DNA of 62,000 bases from Mesostigma viride (taxonomy: Eukaryota; Streptophyta; Mesostigmatophyceae; Mesostigmatales; Mesostigmataceae), in contig RPFO01000175.1 of NCBI GenBank assembly GCA_009746045.1, positions 5,803,666 to 5,865,665 on the forward strand, in the 5' to 3' direction. The position numbers were made by a program, and so were the translations under genes. Below the pieces are notes generated by a model, which had not been told where the DNA came from, ran no database searches, and worked only from the letters and a program-made list of their open reading frames with translations. Shown here in pieces: positions 33,702-43,582 of the stretch. The stretch's first letter is position 1. Every line of letters starts with the position of its first letter.

Positions 33702-34630
33702 GCCGCCTGCGCAGTATCGACTATAACAGCCCAGTACAACTGTTAACTCAGCAAGCTTTTTTGCTGCACGATTAAAGCGGCCTTTGCAGCCCATCAGCTG
33801 CCTTTGCCATATCTGGCGGTGGTTTATAGAACTGGTTAGCTGTGTTTAACATGAAACCTTGTAGCCTTGATAGTGAAGGCGGAAAGGCAATGACGTCAGT
33901 GCTACAGAGATGGGGAAGCCATGCTCTCTTGCCACGCTGCCGAAGTCTTCAACTGTGCTAGAAACGAGCTGACCTCTAGCGGCACGGAAGCCGGCAGCTG
34001 ATCGCCCACATGTGCCCAAGCATGGGCTGAGACGACTCTTAGCTCCTTGCTACTTATTGTTACTCAAAGCTTAAGAGTGGTATCTGCTGGGATTACCAGG
34101 CATTGATGTCCCCATGTTTTGACCAGGCCCGGTCTTAAAAATTGTCAGTGAATGGCACAGCGGCTGCAGGGATGGCATCAAGACAACAGACTTGTTGTTC
34201 CATGGTTCCAAGTACGAGCCGCAGCATCCTTTCAACTCGAAATGGTCACTGAAATAGAAGGGATTTTATACGTGGCGGGAGTAGGGCCTAGACCTCTGGC
34301 AGGCATTTGTGCTTGTGTTGAAGGGAAAGCCAATTGATTAATAACAATAAACAGGACCATTGATTTTTATCTCAGTAAATGCTCTTCTTTTTTGTCGCTA
34401 AGTCTCACGATTTGAAGGGCATTAATGCCATGGGGAGTGCCTGTTGGGCCGGGGAATCAGGGTCATGTAGTGTACACCCTCCCCACACACATTTAAGATT
34501 GGGGTCCGGCCGACCCAGGGCTGCGATCTTAAAACCTACAATCTAATCCAGGGTTGACGATCTTAAAGTTGAGAGCAGTAGGCGATCTTAAACCTGATGC
34601 GGTATACCTGAGTAAACAATCTATATCGAG
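33702..34630. other. Ran 3' UTR and downstream intergenic DNA
   Basis: No supported gene; ORFs are short and unrecognised. A GATTAAAG near 33770-33777 might act as a polyadenylation signal, but this is weak. Confidence 0.4.
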
Positions 34631-34633
34631 TAC

Positions 34634-35275
34634 CACAAGGTCGTCATTCCGACGATCCTGACCTACGGCGCCGAGACCTGAACACTGACGCAGGAGCTGG
34701 AGCAACGACTCGACGGCGCCGTCACCAAGATGCTGCGCAAGGCCCTTAACATCCCCTTTGCCATACTTGGTCACACGCGGAGCCCCCACAGGCTTGGGGG
34801 TGGTCTCCTTCATCACTACTTGCCATCTATCCTTGCGCACCATCTGCCTCCGTATTACAGACAAACCAGGAGGCTGCCCGGGGGTGAGCCCGTCACGTCT
34901 AGTGTAGCACATGTCCATGCCGAGTCTATATCACGAAAAGTCCACGGGTGGCGGCCCTGCCGCGCGCGGCCGGGAGCACGCCAGGTGAGGACATATCGCC
35001 CAGGGTGGGCGGGCGTGGTGCCAGCTAGTCTATCTGATGTATCTACCTGATCTGTGCGGGCCAGGTGCCCGGCTAGGCCCAGGCGCCTGTGCCTAATAAT
35101 GTGGGAAACATAGGGCAAATCAGCGTACAAATCCTCATTACTCATGCGATTCGGGCCGCGGTGCCCACACCCCTGTAACTAGGACCTAGATAGCTTATAC
35201 CATCCATTCCATCCCATGTTCCCCTCCCACTGAGGACTTATGCTCACGTGACGCAGTCACGTGTCTATTAATTAA
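34634..35275. mobile_element. LINE-E fragments in both orientations
   Basis: 34634-34760 on the plus strand encodes LTYGAET then LTQELEQRLDGAVTKMLR. 34855-35145 on the minus strand encodes NEDLYADLPYVSHIIRHRRL and GRYVLTW, the region after RT of a fourth ORF2 type. Related pieces lie at 54190-54600 and 56890-56995. All are broken. Confidence 0.65.
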
Positions 35276-35279
35276 TTAA

Positions 35280-36195
35280 TCAGTAATCTTGTTCCAAATC
35301 ACGGAGAGGCCTTGCCCCCAAATGTCCTCTACTAGCTGATGGATGGATGGATGGATGGATCATGGATGGATGGATGGATGGATGGATGGATGGATGGATG
35401 GATGGATGGATGGATGGATGGATGGATGGATGGATGGATGGATGGATGGATGGATGGATGGATGGATGGATGGATGGATGGATGGGTGGGTGGGTGGGTG
35501 GGTGGGTGGGTGGGTGGGTGGGTGGGTGGGTGGGTGGGTGGGTGGGTGGGTGGGTGGGTGGGTGGGTGGGTGGGTGGGTGGGTGGGTGGGTGGGTGGGTG
35601 GTGGGTGGGTGGGTGGGTGGGTGGGTGGGTGGGTGGGTGGGTGGGTGGGTGGGTGGGTGGGTGGGTGGGTGGGTGGGTGGGTGGGTGGGTGGGTGGGTGG
35701 GTGGGTGGGTGGGTGGGTGGGTGGGTGGGTGGGTGGGTGGGTGGGTGGGTGGGTGGGTGGGTGGGTGGGTGGGTGGGTGGGTGCATGCAATCCTACCGTT
35801 CTATTCTATCTAGTTACAAACAATCCTACTGGTCTAAATCTAGAGTGTGCCAGACCCTAGGGGTCTTGCCTAGCATGCTTCCCGCGCGTGCATACACGCG
35901 GCGTCCCCACTGCGGGGGGGTCATTGTCCTCTACAACCTGAGCCCACTTGGCCTTGTCCATCATCTTTTTGCAAATCAGGGAGAGGCCAAGCCCCCCCAT
36001 GTCCTCCACTAGCTGCTCCTTGAAAGTTCAGGCCTTGCGGCGTCTAGCCTTGCTGGGCCCGTCCCACATGAGGAGGTGCCTGCCAGGCTGAGCAGGTCGC
36101 AGCCTTGCGGAGGGGCCACGAGATGTGTCTACCTGGTTGGTGCGAGGTAAGTGCCCTGCTAGTTGCAGTCGACGCTGCTTGAACTCCGCGCTGCT
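35280..36195 (-). mobile_element. LINE-B fragments with compound microsatellite
   Basis: Minus-strand LINE-B C-terminal ORF2 (LQLAGHLPRTNQVDTSRGPS region) and 3' UTR, then the large repeat, then another LINE-B piece (35285-35337). The 5' edge at about 36190 is about 50 bases past the TFIIF alpha stop, in the same orientation. Confidence 0.75.
35337..35783. repeat. Compound (GGAT)n-(GGGT)n microsatellite
   Basis: About 147 bp of GGAT units with one interruption near 35361, passing directly into about 299 bp of GGGT with one slip near 35600. It sits where LINE-B normally has (CATC)n, so the GGGT part probably arose by a T-to-C change spreading on the CATC strand. The G-rich strand could form G-quadruplexes. 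Confidence 0.95.
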
Positions 36196-36241
36196 TGGCT
36201 CTAATGACATCCGTCCCAATGATAATGTGCCATGAAGCTAT

Positions 36242-39200
36242 TCACGCATCCTTCAGAATAATATACGACTTCCCATCGATCTTCTTGATCTTTGATACCC
36301 TTTTTACGATGTTTAGCAATTCACGCTTGCGCTCCTGCAATGGAACGGCACGCAACGACGAAAACCCAACCGTGAAGAAATATTTGGCGTACCGCACCAA
36401 ATCAGCCCATTGTAGCAGATCATTCCAACATAAGCAAGCGGGGAGGGGAAGGGGGGGGGGGGGGGGGGGGGGGGGGCTGGGCAGGGCGTAAATTAATTAA
36501 TTTACACTATTGGGGACATCTGCTGGTTGTCTCCTTGACATAGGCAACACACACAGTAATTGCCATGCAGGAAGCTGGATAGCAGCGCCTCTCCTACATC
36601 CAACCAGCATGTCCAGTCTGGTGGAAGCCTTCTACGTAAACGGGCATGGCCATGACGACTACTCTGACGACTACTCCGGTCCTTACACGACGTTTGCATG
36701 CCATGCGTCCAGGAATAGTTGTCTCAGTTAATGCAAACTCAATGGCCGAGCCTATCTTTAACTTCTATGGTGTGTCCTGCAAGTCCAGGAAAAAACGAAG
36801 AACATTTCAACTCACGCGCATATTGACTTACCAAACCACACACACACAAGCCACCAATTGCCACCAGCCTCCAGTACTTGCCCCCCGCTGCCACTAACTG
36901 CCAGCCATCGGCACCGAATCCAACCGTGCTGCACACCAACATGGCCATAACCCCTGCCACAACCGCCAGCAGTACTCCAAACACAGCAAGCACATGGGAC
37001 GTCCACATGGTTACATCCACCACTCACCCCTCCCCGATGCAACGATCACGAATTCCAACTGGCAGCACATAAAAGCAAGCGAAGCAGAATCGAAGTGTGG
37101 AGAGGTTGCCCTGCAAAGCGGCAGCAGCCATCCACCACCTCCTTTAGCCGCAAGATTTTTATCCTAAAGCTGGCGATCAGGGCACACGTAAGACACTCAA
37201 GCACAAGTTGCAGCTGTCAGCAGCCACCCATCTCCTTCTCCTTGAGCTGCTGCTTGAAGTTAGCGACCAGGGCAGACCTAAGAACACTCCGATACGAGTA
37301 ACAGAGGGCAGTAACCACCCACCTCCTTCTCCTTGAGCCGCTGCTTGAACTTGGATATCAGATCTGCGATCTGGAGCGGGCCATGTGAGAGCGCCTCACG
37401 CACTTCAGCCTCCGTAACGTCGTCCGCCCCCGCACCCCCACTGCCACCTGCACTGCCATCCAAGTCCCGCCGGTCCCCGCTCTGGGACGTGCGCGCCGCC
37501 TTGGGGGGGGTGACCCTCCCCGGCCCTCCCGGCGGCCTGGCCCGCTTTGTGCCAGGCCCCTTGGCCCCATCGCCCGACAGCTGGCGCTGGATGGTGTTCC
37601 GATGGATGACGAGGATGCAGGCGATGACACAAAGGCACTTGTGGCATTAGTTTGGCTAGATATAGGCCGAAAGAGGACTAGTGGGAACTATCCTCAGAAA
37701 GGGGACGCCAGAGAATTGCTACCGCGTTGCAGGGAAGCCTGACATTTTCACAACCATCACCCCCCCCCCCTTGCAAAGCCGTAGCCTCTACTCGTGGTTT
37801 GATTCCCAGTCTCTGGTGTGGACTGACCAACACACAAATCTTGATTGATCGAGATGCACATGGGGCGAAACCGTGAGACATGCCATTGCCTGCCTTGCCT
37901 TACGAGGGTTGCCTTGCGAAGACGTAGGATCTGGCACAGAGCACTCCACTTGAGCGCACCCCAAACGGTACTTTACAGGTGACGGGCACAAGCACACCGC
38001 ACCATGGACCACCGTAAAAGTGCATCCCTTGTGCAAGAAAAACTCGCAGCCCTTTCAACAGAAACTCGAAAGAAATGCAGACCGCAAAAACTTCACGGCC
38101 AAGGCCATGATCTGCAGCAGCGCGTCCGATAATGGGCTTGGGGTAGCCAACGGACAGGTAACCTGCAGCTCTGCGCACAGAATCCCTATATAACAGACAT
38201 AATAATCAATTAATTAATTAAGTAATTAGCACGTGACTGTGCCATGTGGGTGCCACAACAAAGTAAAGGAACCTTCCACACCTATACACTAAGAGACACA
38301 TGAATACGCACAGAAATACCATAATACTTGGTACTTTATACAGGATACTCAGGTATGTACTTAACACTTGGTCCTCTACTCATACCATAATCAAGGAGAC
38401 AATACCATAATACTTGGTACTTTATACAGGATACTCAGGTATGTACTTAACACTTGGTCCTCTACTCATGCCATAATCAAGGAGACAATACCATAATACT
38501 TGGTACTTTATACAGGATACTCAGGTATGTACTTAACACTTGGTCCTCTACTGGGCCCCTCACCTCGCTGCCCGCGCTGGGTCCCCCCTCCTCCGCCTTG
38601 GCCGCCGCCACCCCATCCCCATCCCCCCCCGCCCGCCCCCGCTCTCCTGGTCCCCCGCCCCTCGGATACACCACCCCATCCGCCTTGTCATCCTCGTCGG
38701 GGTCAAACTCCTCGTCCTCGTCCTCGACAGCCTCCTCGTCCACCCCCAGGGGCCCCCGCTTGGGACTCGCCTCATCTTCCGACCCGCTCTCATCCTCGTC
38801 ATCGTCATCATCGTCATCGTCGTCACCATCCGATCCCCGCCCTCGTCGGTTCTCCCTCCCCAGCAGCTTCTTCATCTCCTTGCCCGAGCTCGTGAGCTTG
38901 TCCGGGCCACCGCCACCGCTCCCATCCGCCCCATACTCCTCCCCCACCTTGAAGGGAACGGGGGGCTTTGGCGGCGGCTCCTCCTCTTCGGGCTCATCCC
39001 CCAGCTCCTCGTCATCGTCCGTGAACGTCTCTGCATGCTCCCAGTCCTCCCCAATATCTTCATTCTCGTCCGCACCGGCCGCGCCCCGGTTGCTGCCCTT
39101 ATTCCCGCCACCGCCCGCGACCCCCGACGACGACTTGCCCGCCTCGGCCTCCGCCTTCTTGCCCAGCCAGGGTCCCTGCCGCTGCTTGGCCCCACCCTTG

Positions 39201-42200
39201 CCCCCTTTCCCTCTCTTGTCCACCAGGTCGAGCTCCTGGTCGCTGTCGCTCGCCTCGCCCTCGCCCTTGGCGCCCTCATCGCCAGCGCTGGGCGTGCGCG
39301 ACCACCACTGCTTGTAGCTGTTGGGGACGAGCCGGCGTGGAAGAGCATGGGGGAGGGAGAGGAGCCACGGATGAGAGAAGCAGGGAAAAAAGAAGAAAAA
39401 GGGGGGGGGGGGGGGGGGGGGGGCACAAAAGAGACAAAAGGGGTCATGTCAGCCTGGACCCAGCTGGGAGCCAAACGAGCTTACGTTCCCATGATACCAG
39501 CATTGAAGAACGGGTAAAACAAATCCAATCGATAAGATCCTCATGCACCTAGCTAGCTAGTCATGGACCTTGTCCGCTAGTGACACACTTGGGATGGCCG
39601 GGTACTCCTTATAAGATCAGCTACCAACACCATACGGCGACGTGCTCATCGGTGTAAGAATGCATGCACCGCCAGCCGCATAAAACATGACGCAACTATA
39701 AACACATGGTCGACTCTCCGGAGTTAAAACATAGATCATGATCTACGAAATGAAACACGCACTTACCTTACATCCAATCTCACTTCTGTAAAAACGATGT
39801 GTTCCCCATTGACACATATGCGTGCGCTGGTTGTCCCATCCATGCATCTTGATGACAACATGACATCTCCTAATGGCTTACTCGCGCGCCTGGCGCCGAC
39901 TCTGCATCATCAGCTCCTCCGCTTGCTCGAGCGTGAGCTGGCGGTAGTCCACGGGCGGGCTGAAGTTGTACCAGGGGCCCACAGGCACCGCCATGAACTC
40001 CTCCCCGGCCATGATGAACAGCACGTAATGCGACTGCTGCCCGCCCTCGAGCACCCCTTTCTGTTGATGCCGCTGCCGCTCATCCTCCAGCATGAGCGTG
40101 CGCGTTGCAGTGGCCGGCGTGTTGCCGCCCTGGCGTGGAAAAGAAACCAAATGGAGGATACCAAGTGGAGGAAAACAAATCGAGGGGAACGAATGGAGGG
40201 AAAGAAACTGAGGAAAAGGAATCGAGGAAACCGAATCAAAGAAGCAAGCGGGGACGCAGGGGTGAAAAAAGCGGGGAAAGGGCTGTGGAAGAGAGCCGGC
40301 ACAGGAGTGGTTGCACTTGCACTTTTTCTTGGAAGGAGGGGACGAAGACAGAAAGGATAGAGTAGAGTCGAGTATAGTAGAGTAGAGTAGAGTAGAGTAG
40401 AAGGGAACGTGCACCGATAGGGACAGGGCATTGAGGGGTGGATGGGATAAAGGCCGGGTAAAAGCGGGAGAAAGCGAGGACGAAAAGCGGAAGAATGGAA
40501 GATGTGCCATGGAGGGCTGGGCCTGCTGGGGTGAACAACCTGCTGCTCGCCGATGCTACTAGGACAAGGGATGAGCGCGAAAAGGGCAGCACACTAGGGA
40601 TGTATATACTACCAGGTCTGAAAGCTATATTGTTACGTCTGAATAGGATAATACTATATTACTAAGGCAGAATACTAGGGTGAGCCCTGTGACCATAAAG
40701 CTAAGTATTCTGCGACTACGGAGGCTGGATTTGGAGTAAACGGGCTGAATGCTGTCCTACTAGGCTGAATGCTACCGCCTGCCACCATGACTTGCTGAAT
40801 ACTACCGCCCTCCACCGTGACTTACCACGAGGGAGCCACCGCCGGGCGCCGCGTCATCCGCCGGCCGCAGCCTCCACTTGGACTTTTTAAATGCTGGCAT
40901 CCTTTTCATGAATCGCCCGACGAAGAAGTTCTTGGAGCTGGCCTGGGGGTGCGACAAGATGGTATACTCCTGAAGGGGCGCCACCGCGAACAATGAAAGA
41001 ACGTGAAGGCATTGCTTAAGATGAGAGGATAGATAATTTACATCTGCATCCCCATCTCCATGCCGACTGCATCGCGGATCTATGCTCACGTGACGCAGGC
41101 AATGTGTTAATCAAGGAAATAATTAAGATGAGAGGAGATGTCATCATCCGTTTCCAAGGATGTCTTCAAATGCGAGGATGGTGTACTTGAGCCCTCTTCC
41201 CCACGATGGAAGCACAGGGCAGCCAAGGGTATCGAGGGGGCTGCCTTGAGAAGCCGTAGGGGTGGAGGACATTGTCTATCCATTCTCAAGGCACTAGCAG
41301 GGCCAGAGAGGCCGCTGCGTGGGCCAGATAGGATGCCACTTGGGTGTCTCTTTGATCTGTAGCAGTGTATGGGTAGCAGTATATGGGAGCACGGACGCTC
41401 CACTTTACACCACCCATCGTGGCATATGCCATAGACACAAAGTGAAGAGGATAATACCCTAACGTAAGGCTGTGATTGCTCCTTTCCTGGCTGCAAATGT
41501 GGATTGTATCTCCACGGCAACAGAGAGCTTGGTCTCCAAGTTGGGATCTATGCTTGCGTCAGTCACAGAGTTGGGATGGGGTGCCTTAAGTTTGATCCAA
41601 GCTAAGCACTCGATGAAAAAGCAGTGCCAAGCCAAAGGAGTGAAAATGACTAATGCAGACAACAGGAAAAGTTGTGATATATCGAAAAAGTTATCCAGGC
41701 GGGGTGGCAAGGGGGGGAGCTAACGCAGTAAGTTCCCCGCGATGCAGTGTGGTGTCTCGTGAATTAAATAGATTAATTACTGCAAGGCAACTCCACCCTC
41801 ATGCCGGGGGGGATAGAGGGAAGGAATCCCTGCGATTGAACCGAAGCCTCTTCCAGAAAATCTTAGCAAATGCTACACCGGCCCCACGCGCATAAACATC
41901 TCATGCAGGGTTAGGTGGGGTTTTCTGAACACTTCTGAATAGCACTGAATTACAAAGACAAAGACAGCCCAGGTAAGCCAGATGTAAAACACATGGGCCG
42001 CCCCGGAAGTCGACGCCACGGGCAATAAATAAGCACCCGTTAATATATATACAGGGCTTTAGTTAGGAATCGATGGCTCCAATTACGGCAGAATAAAAAC
42101 CAACCAAAAGAAACAGGTGCGAGTGCCCCCCAAGCCAGATGCAAGAACCGACAAAAAAGAGCGATTCCGCAATAGCTGCTGTGGGCAGGTACATATACAT

Positions 42201-42602
42201 GAATTGGGGGATGTAATGTCCACGAAAACTCGAACCGGGCTAAAGCGGCAATAAACACGGTTCCTGCTCACACCTTGCCACGATTGCGAAGCCTCATATG
42301 TTCCTCCTCTTGTACTAGATAGCCCTTTCTGACTAGGCAAGAGACAGGTTGTTATAAAATCAATCAGTGCATCAACAACTTACTTTAACCAAACGCCGAA
42401 TGGGGGCACCACACCCTTGACAAGCAGAATTGGCATTCGCCATGGCCGCGCCACAACCTTGGCAAAGTGTCAGGTGCCCGCACTCCGTGCCATACAGCGT
42501 AACTTGCTGTCCGCCAGCTTGCCCGCATCGTAAGCAGGTTGCCGCGAGCATCACAGGCTCAAGAGACGGAGCCGGTGCTTGTGACATATTCGTAGCTGCC
42601 AT
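36242..42602 (-). CDS. Transcription initiation factor TFIIF subunit alpha (RAP74), six exons
   Basis: Large subunit of TFIIF, which escorts RNA polymerase II to promoters and assists elongation. Exons (minus): 42602-42384, 40969-40826, 40129-39882, 39317-38564, about 37580-37323 and 36334-36242. Splice sites are GT-AG, phases agree, and the sum is 571 codons plus stop. Exon 1 gives a RING-spaced zinc module (C23, C26, C41, H43, C47, C50, C61, C64), which plant TFIIF alpha carries before the core. Exons 2-3 give the dimerisation domain: KNFFVGRFMKRMPAFKKSKW, HYVLFIMAGEEFMAVPVGPW and YRQLTLEQAEELM. Exon 4 is highly acidic, with DWEHAETFTDDDEELG and SGKEMKKLLGREN. Exons 5-6 form the C-terminal winged helix (DVTEAEVREALSHGPLQIAD, KRELLNIVKRVSKIKKIDG, SYIILKD). 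The exon 5 acceptor has two in-frame options six bases apart. The start is the first Met of exon 1. Its 5' side faces the SLC4 gene. Confidence 0.92.
36451..36476. repeat. Poly-G run of 26 in sequence upstream of TFIIF exon 6
   Basis: Homopolymer inside the last intron (poly-C in the sense strand), about 115 bases upstream of the exon 6 acceptor. Its length may be inaccurate. Confidence 0.9.
37131..37365 (-). repeat. Tandem copies of the TFIIF exon 5 end in intron 5
   Basis: Units of about 90 bp (37131-37220, 37221-37310) resemble the real exon end at 37323-37365. In the minus sense the real end reads LISKFKQRLKEKE|GTGGGT. The middle copy reads LVANFKQQLKEKE with the donor changed to ATGGGT. 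The distal copy reads LIASFRIKILRLKE|GTGGTG and is more diverged. Confidence 0.8.
38316..38552. repeat. 86-bp tandem repeat containing a 10-nt retroposon-C end
   Basis: Units begin ATACCATAAT at 38316, 38402 and 38488; the last is partial. Each full unit ends with CAAGGAGACA. The array lies just inside TFIIF intron 4, about 10 bases past the exon 4 donor. The first boundary reads ATACCATAAT-CAAGGAGACA-ATACCATAAT, which is also the form of an insertion with a 10-bp target duplication. Confidence 0.85.
39401..39423. repeat. Poly-G run of 23 in TFIIF intron 3
   Basis: Homopolymer within about 85 bases of the exon 4 acceptor, forming poly-C in the sense strand. It may act as the polypyrimidine tract. 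Confidence 0.9.
40368..40403. repeat. AGAGT microsatellite in TFIIF intron 2
   Basis: Several AGTAG/AGAGT units in an A/G-rich intron. No function is inferred. Confidence 0.8.
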
Positions 42603-42855
42603 CGAAATGCCAGCTTAGCATATCTCGAAATGATCACGAATAATCGTCCACTGATCCGAAATGCACGGAGAAGTTCTAACCGCTGCCACCAACGCGCTGG
42701 TACAGCAGAAGAGGAAACACACTGCTTGGTTTGGTGCTTGGCTAATGTGACATCGCAAATTTCCCGTGAATTTATGATGTGTTCGTGCCCATCAGTGTTC
42801 GTTGTCCGCCATTATTATCTGCCGACTGCCGTGTCATTGCAGAAACAACCGGTGA

Positions 42856-42879
42856 GGTACTGTACTGCAGTACAGTACC
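42856..42879. promoter_or_regulatory. Perfect 24-bp palindrome with four GTAC cores
   Basis: The half-site is GGTACTGTACTG followed by its exact complement; a fifth GTAC follows at 42882-42885. It is about 250 bases upstream of the TFIIF ATG and 700 upstream of the SLC4 ATG. GTAC is the known core bound by SBP-domain factors such as the algal copper regulator CRR1. The link is inference only. Confidence 0.5.
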
Positions 42880-42993
42880 TGGTACAGTAGCCAGTGTCGA
42901 ATTCTTCGGGTGCCTTTGGAAGAGGGCCCTTGGGCCTTGCGAAGCTGACCTGGGACCAACCGTTTTACTTACTATTTACTACAACTATTTAAG

Positions 42994-42997
42994 ACAG

Positions 42998-43030
<33 letters not shown>

Positions 43031-43046
43031 TTGTTGCCCACGCCAC
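42994..43046. repeat. (GTT)n-TTGCCCACGCC repeat, copy 3
   Basis: About ten GTT units, then TTTTTGTTGCCCACGCCACAC. Same arrangement as at 32079 and 32463. Confidence 0.65.
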
Positions 43047-43582
43047 ACAATTCAAACAGTGAGTACTTACCGGTACTCAAGAGCAACACGATGCCCCGTC
43101 TCAGCGCCGCGCCGGAGCAAGCCTAATAAATTCCGTTGTGCATTTTTTTGAGATACGCGCCAGGCGGGCTCGCGATTCGCTGAAGTCACGAAATCCGCTT
43201 TCGTCGGGATGGCACACGGACTACTGTACAAAGGCGTGCGACACAACAAACAACAACAACAACCAGGACAACAACTGTACACGAAGTCACGACACTGACG
43301 AGTGACGACGGCAGTCAGCACGCCACCGCGGTTCGCGCAGGTGCAGGTTTGCGAACTCTCGGCTCGCTCGAGTCCGGCCAGCGCGCGTTTGTTGCCCGCG
43401 CTGGAAGGCCAGGCCCGAGGCCATGACGCCAGGTTTGTCGAGAAAAGAGGGTTCAAAGAGGGGCTAGCGTGCCGTAGATTTGCAACAATGCTGCACAGTA
43501 TTTCCCAGCGTCGATCATGGAGGCCAGACAATTAGTCATGCAGTATGTCTATTGACTGGCTTGCTAACAAGAAGAGTATAAC

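Larger units (their letters stand above)
42603..43582. promoter_or_regulatory. Shared divergent promoter region of TFIIF alpha and the SLC4-type transporter
   Basis: 980 bp lie between the two start codons, with no gene inside. It contains a perfect 24-bp palindrome (42856-42879) and a (GTT)n repeat at 42996-43046. No TATA box can be assigned with confidence. Confidence 0.55.

Noticed and set aside
36739-37023. Hydrophobic 94-codon minus-strand ORF resembling a membrane protein
   Set aside because: It lies inside TFIIF alpha intron 5 and has no start context or homology I can name.
38454-39517. Ser/Pro-rich plus-strand ORFs of 287 and 325 codons
   Set aside because: They are antisense to the acidic exon 4 of TFIIF alpha, whose frame is supported by motifs and splice phases.
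42372-42602. Stand-alone RING-type gene
   Set aside because: The frame ends at a donor and joins in phase to EYTILSHPQ, giving the N terminus of TFIIF alpha.
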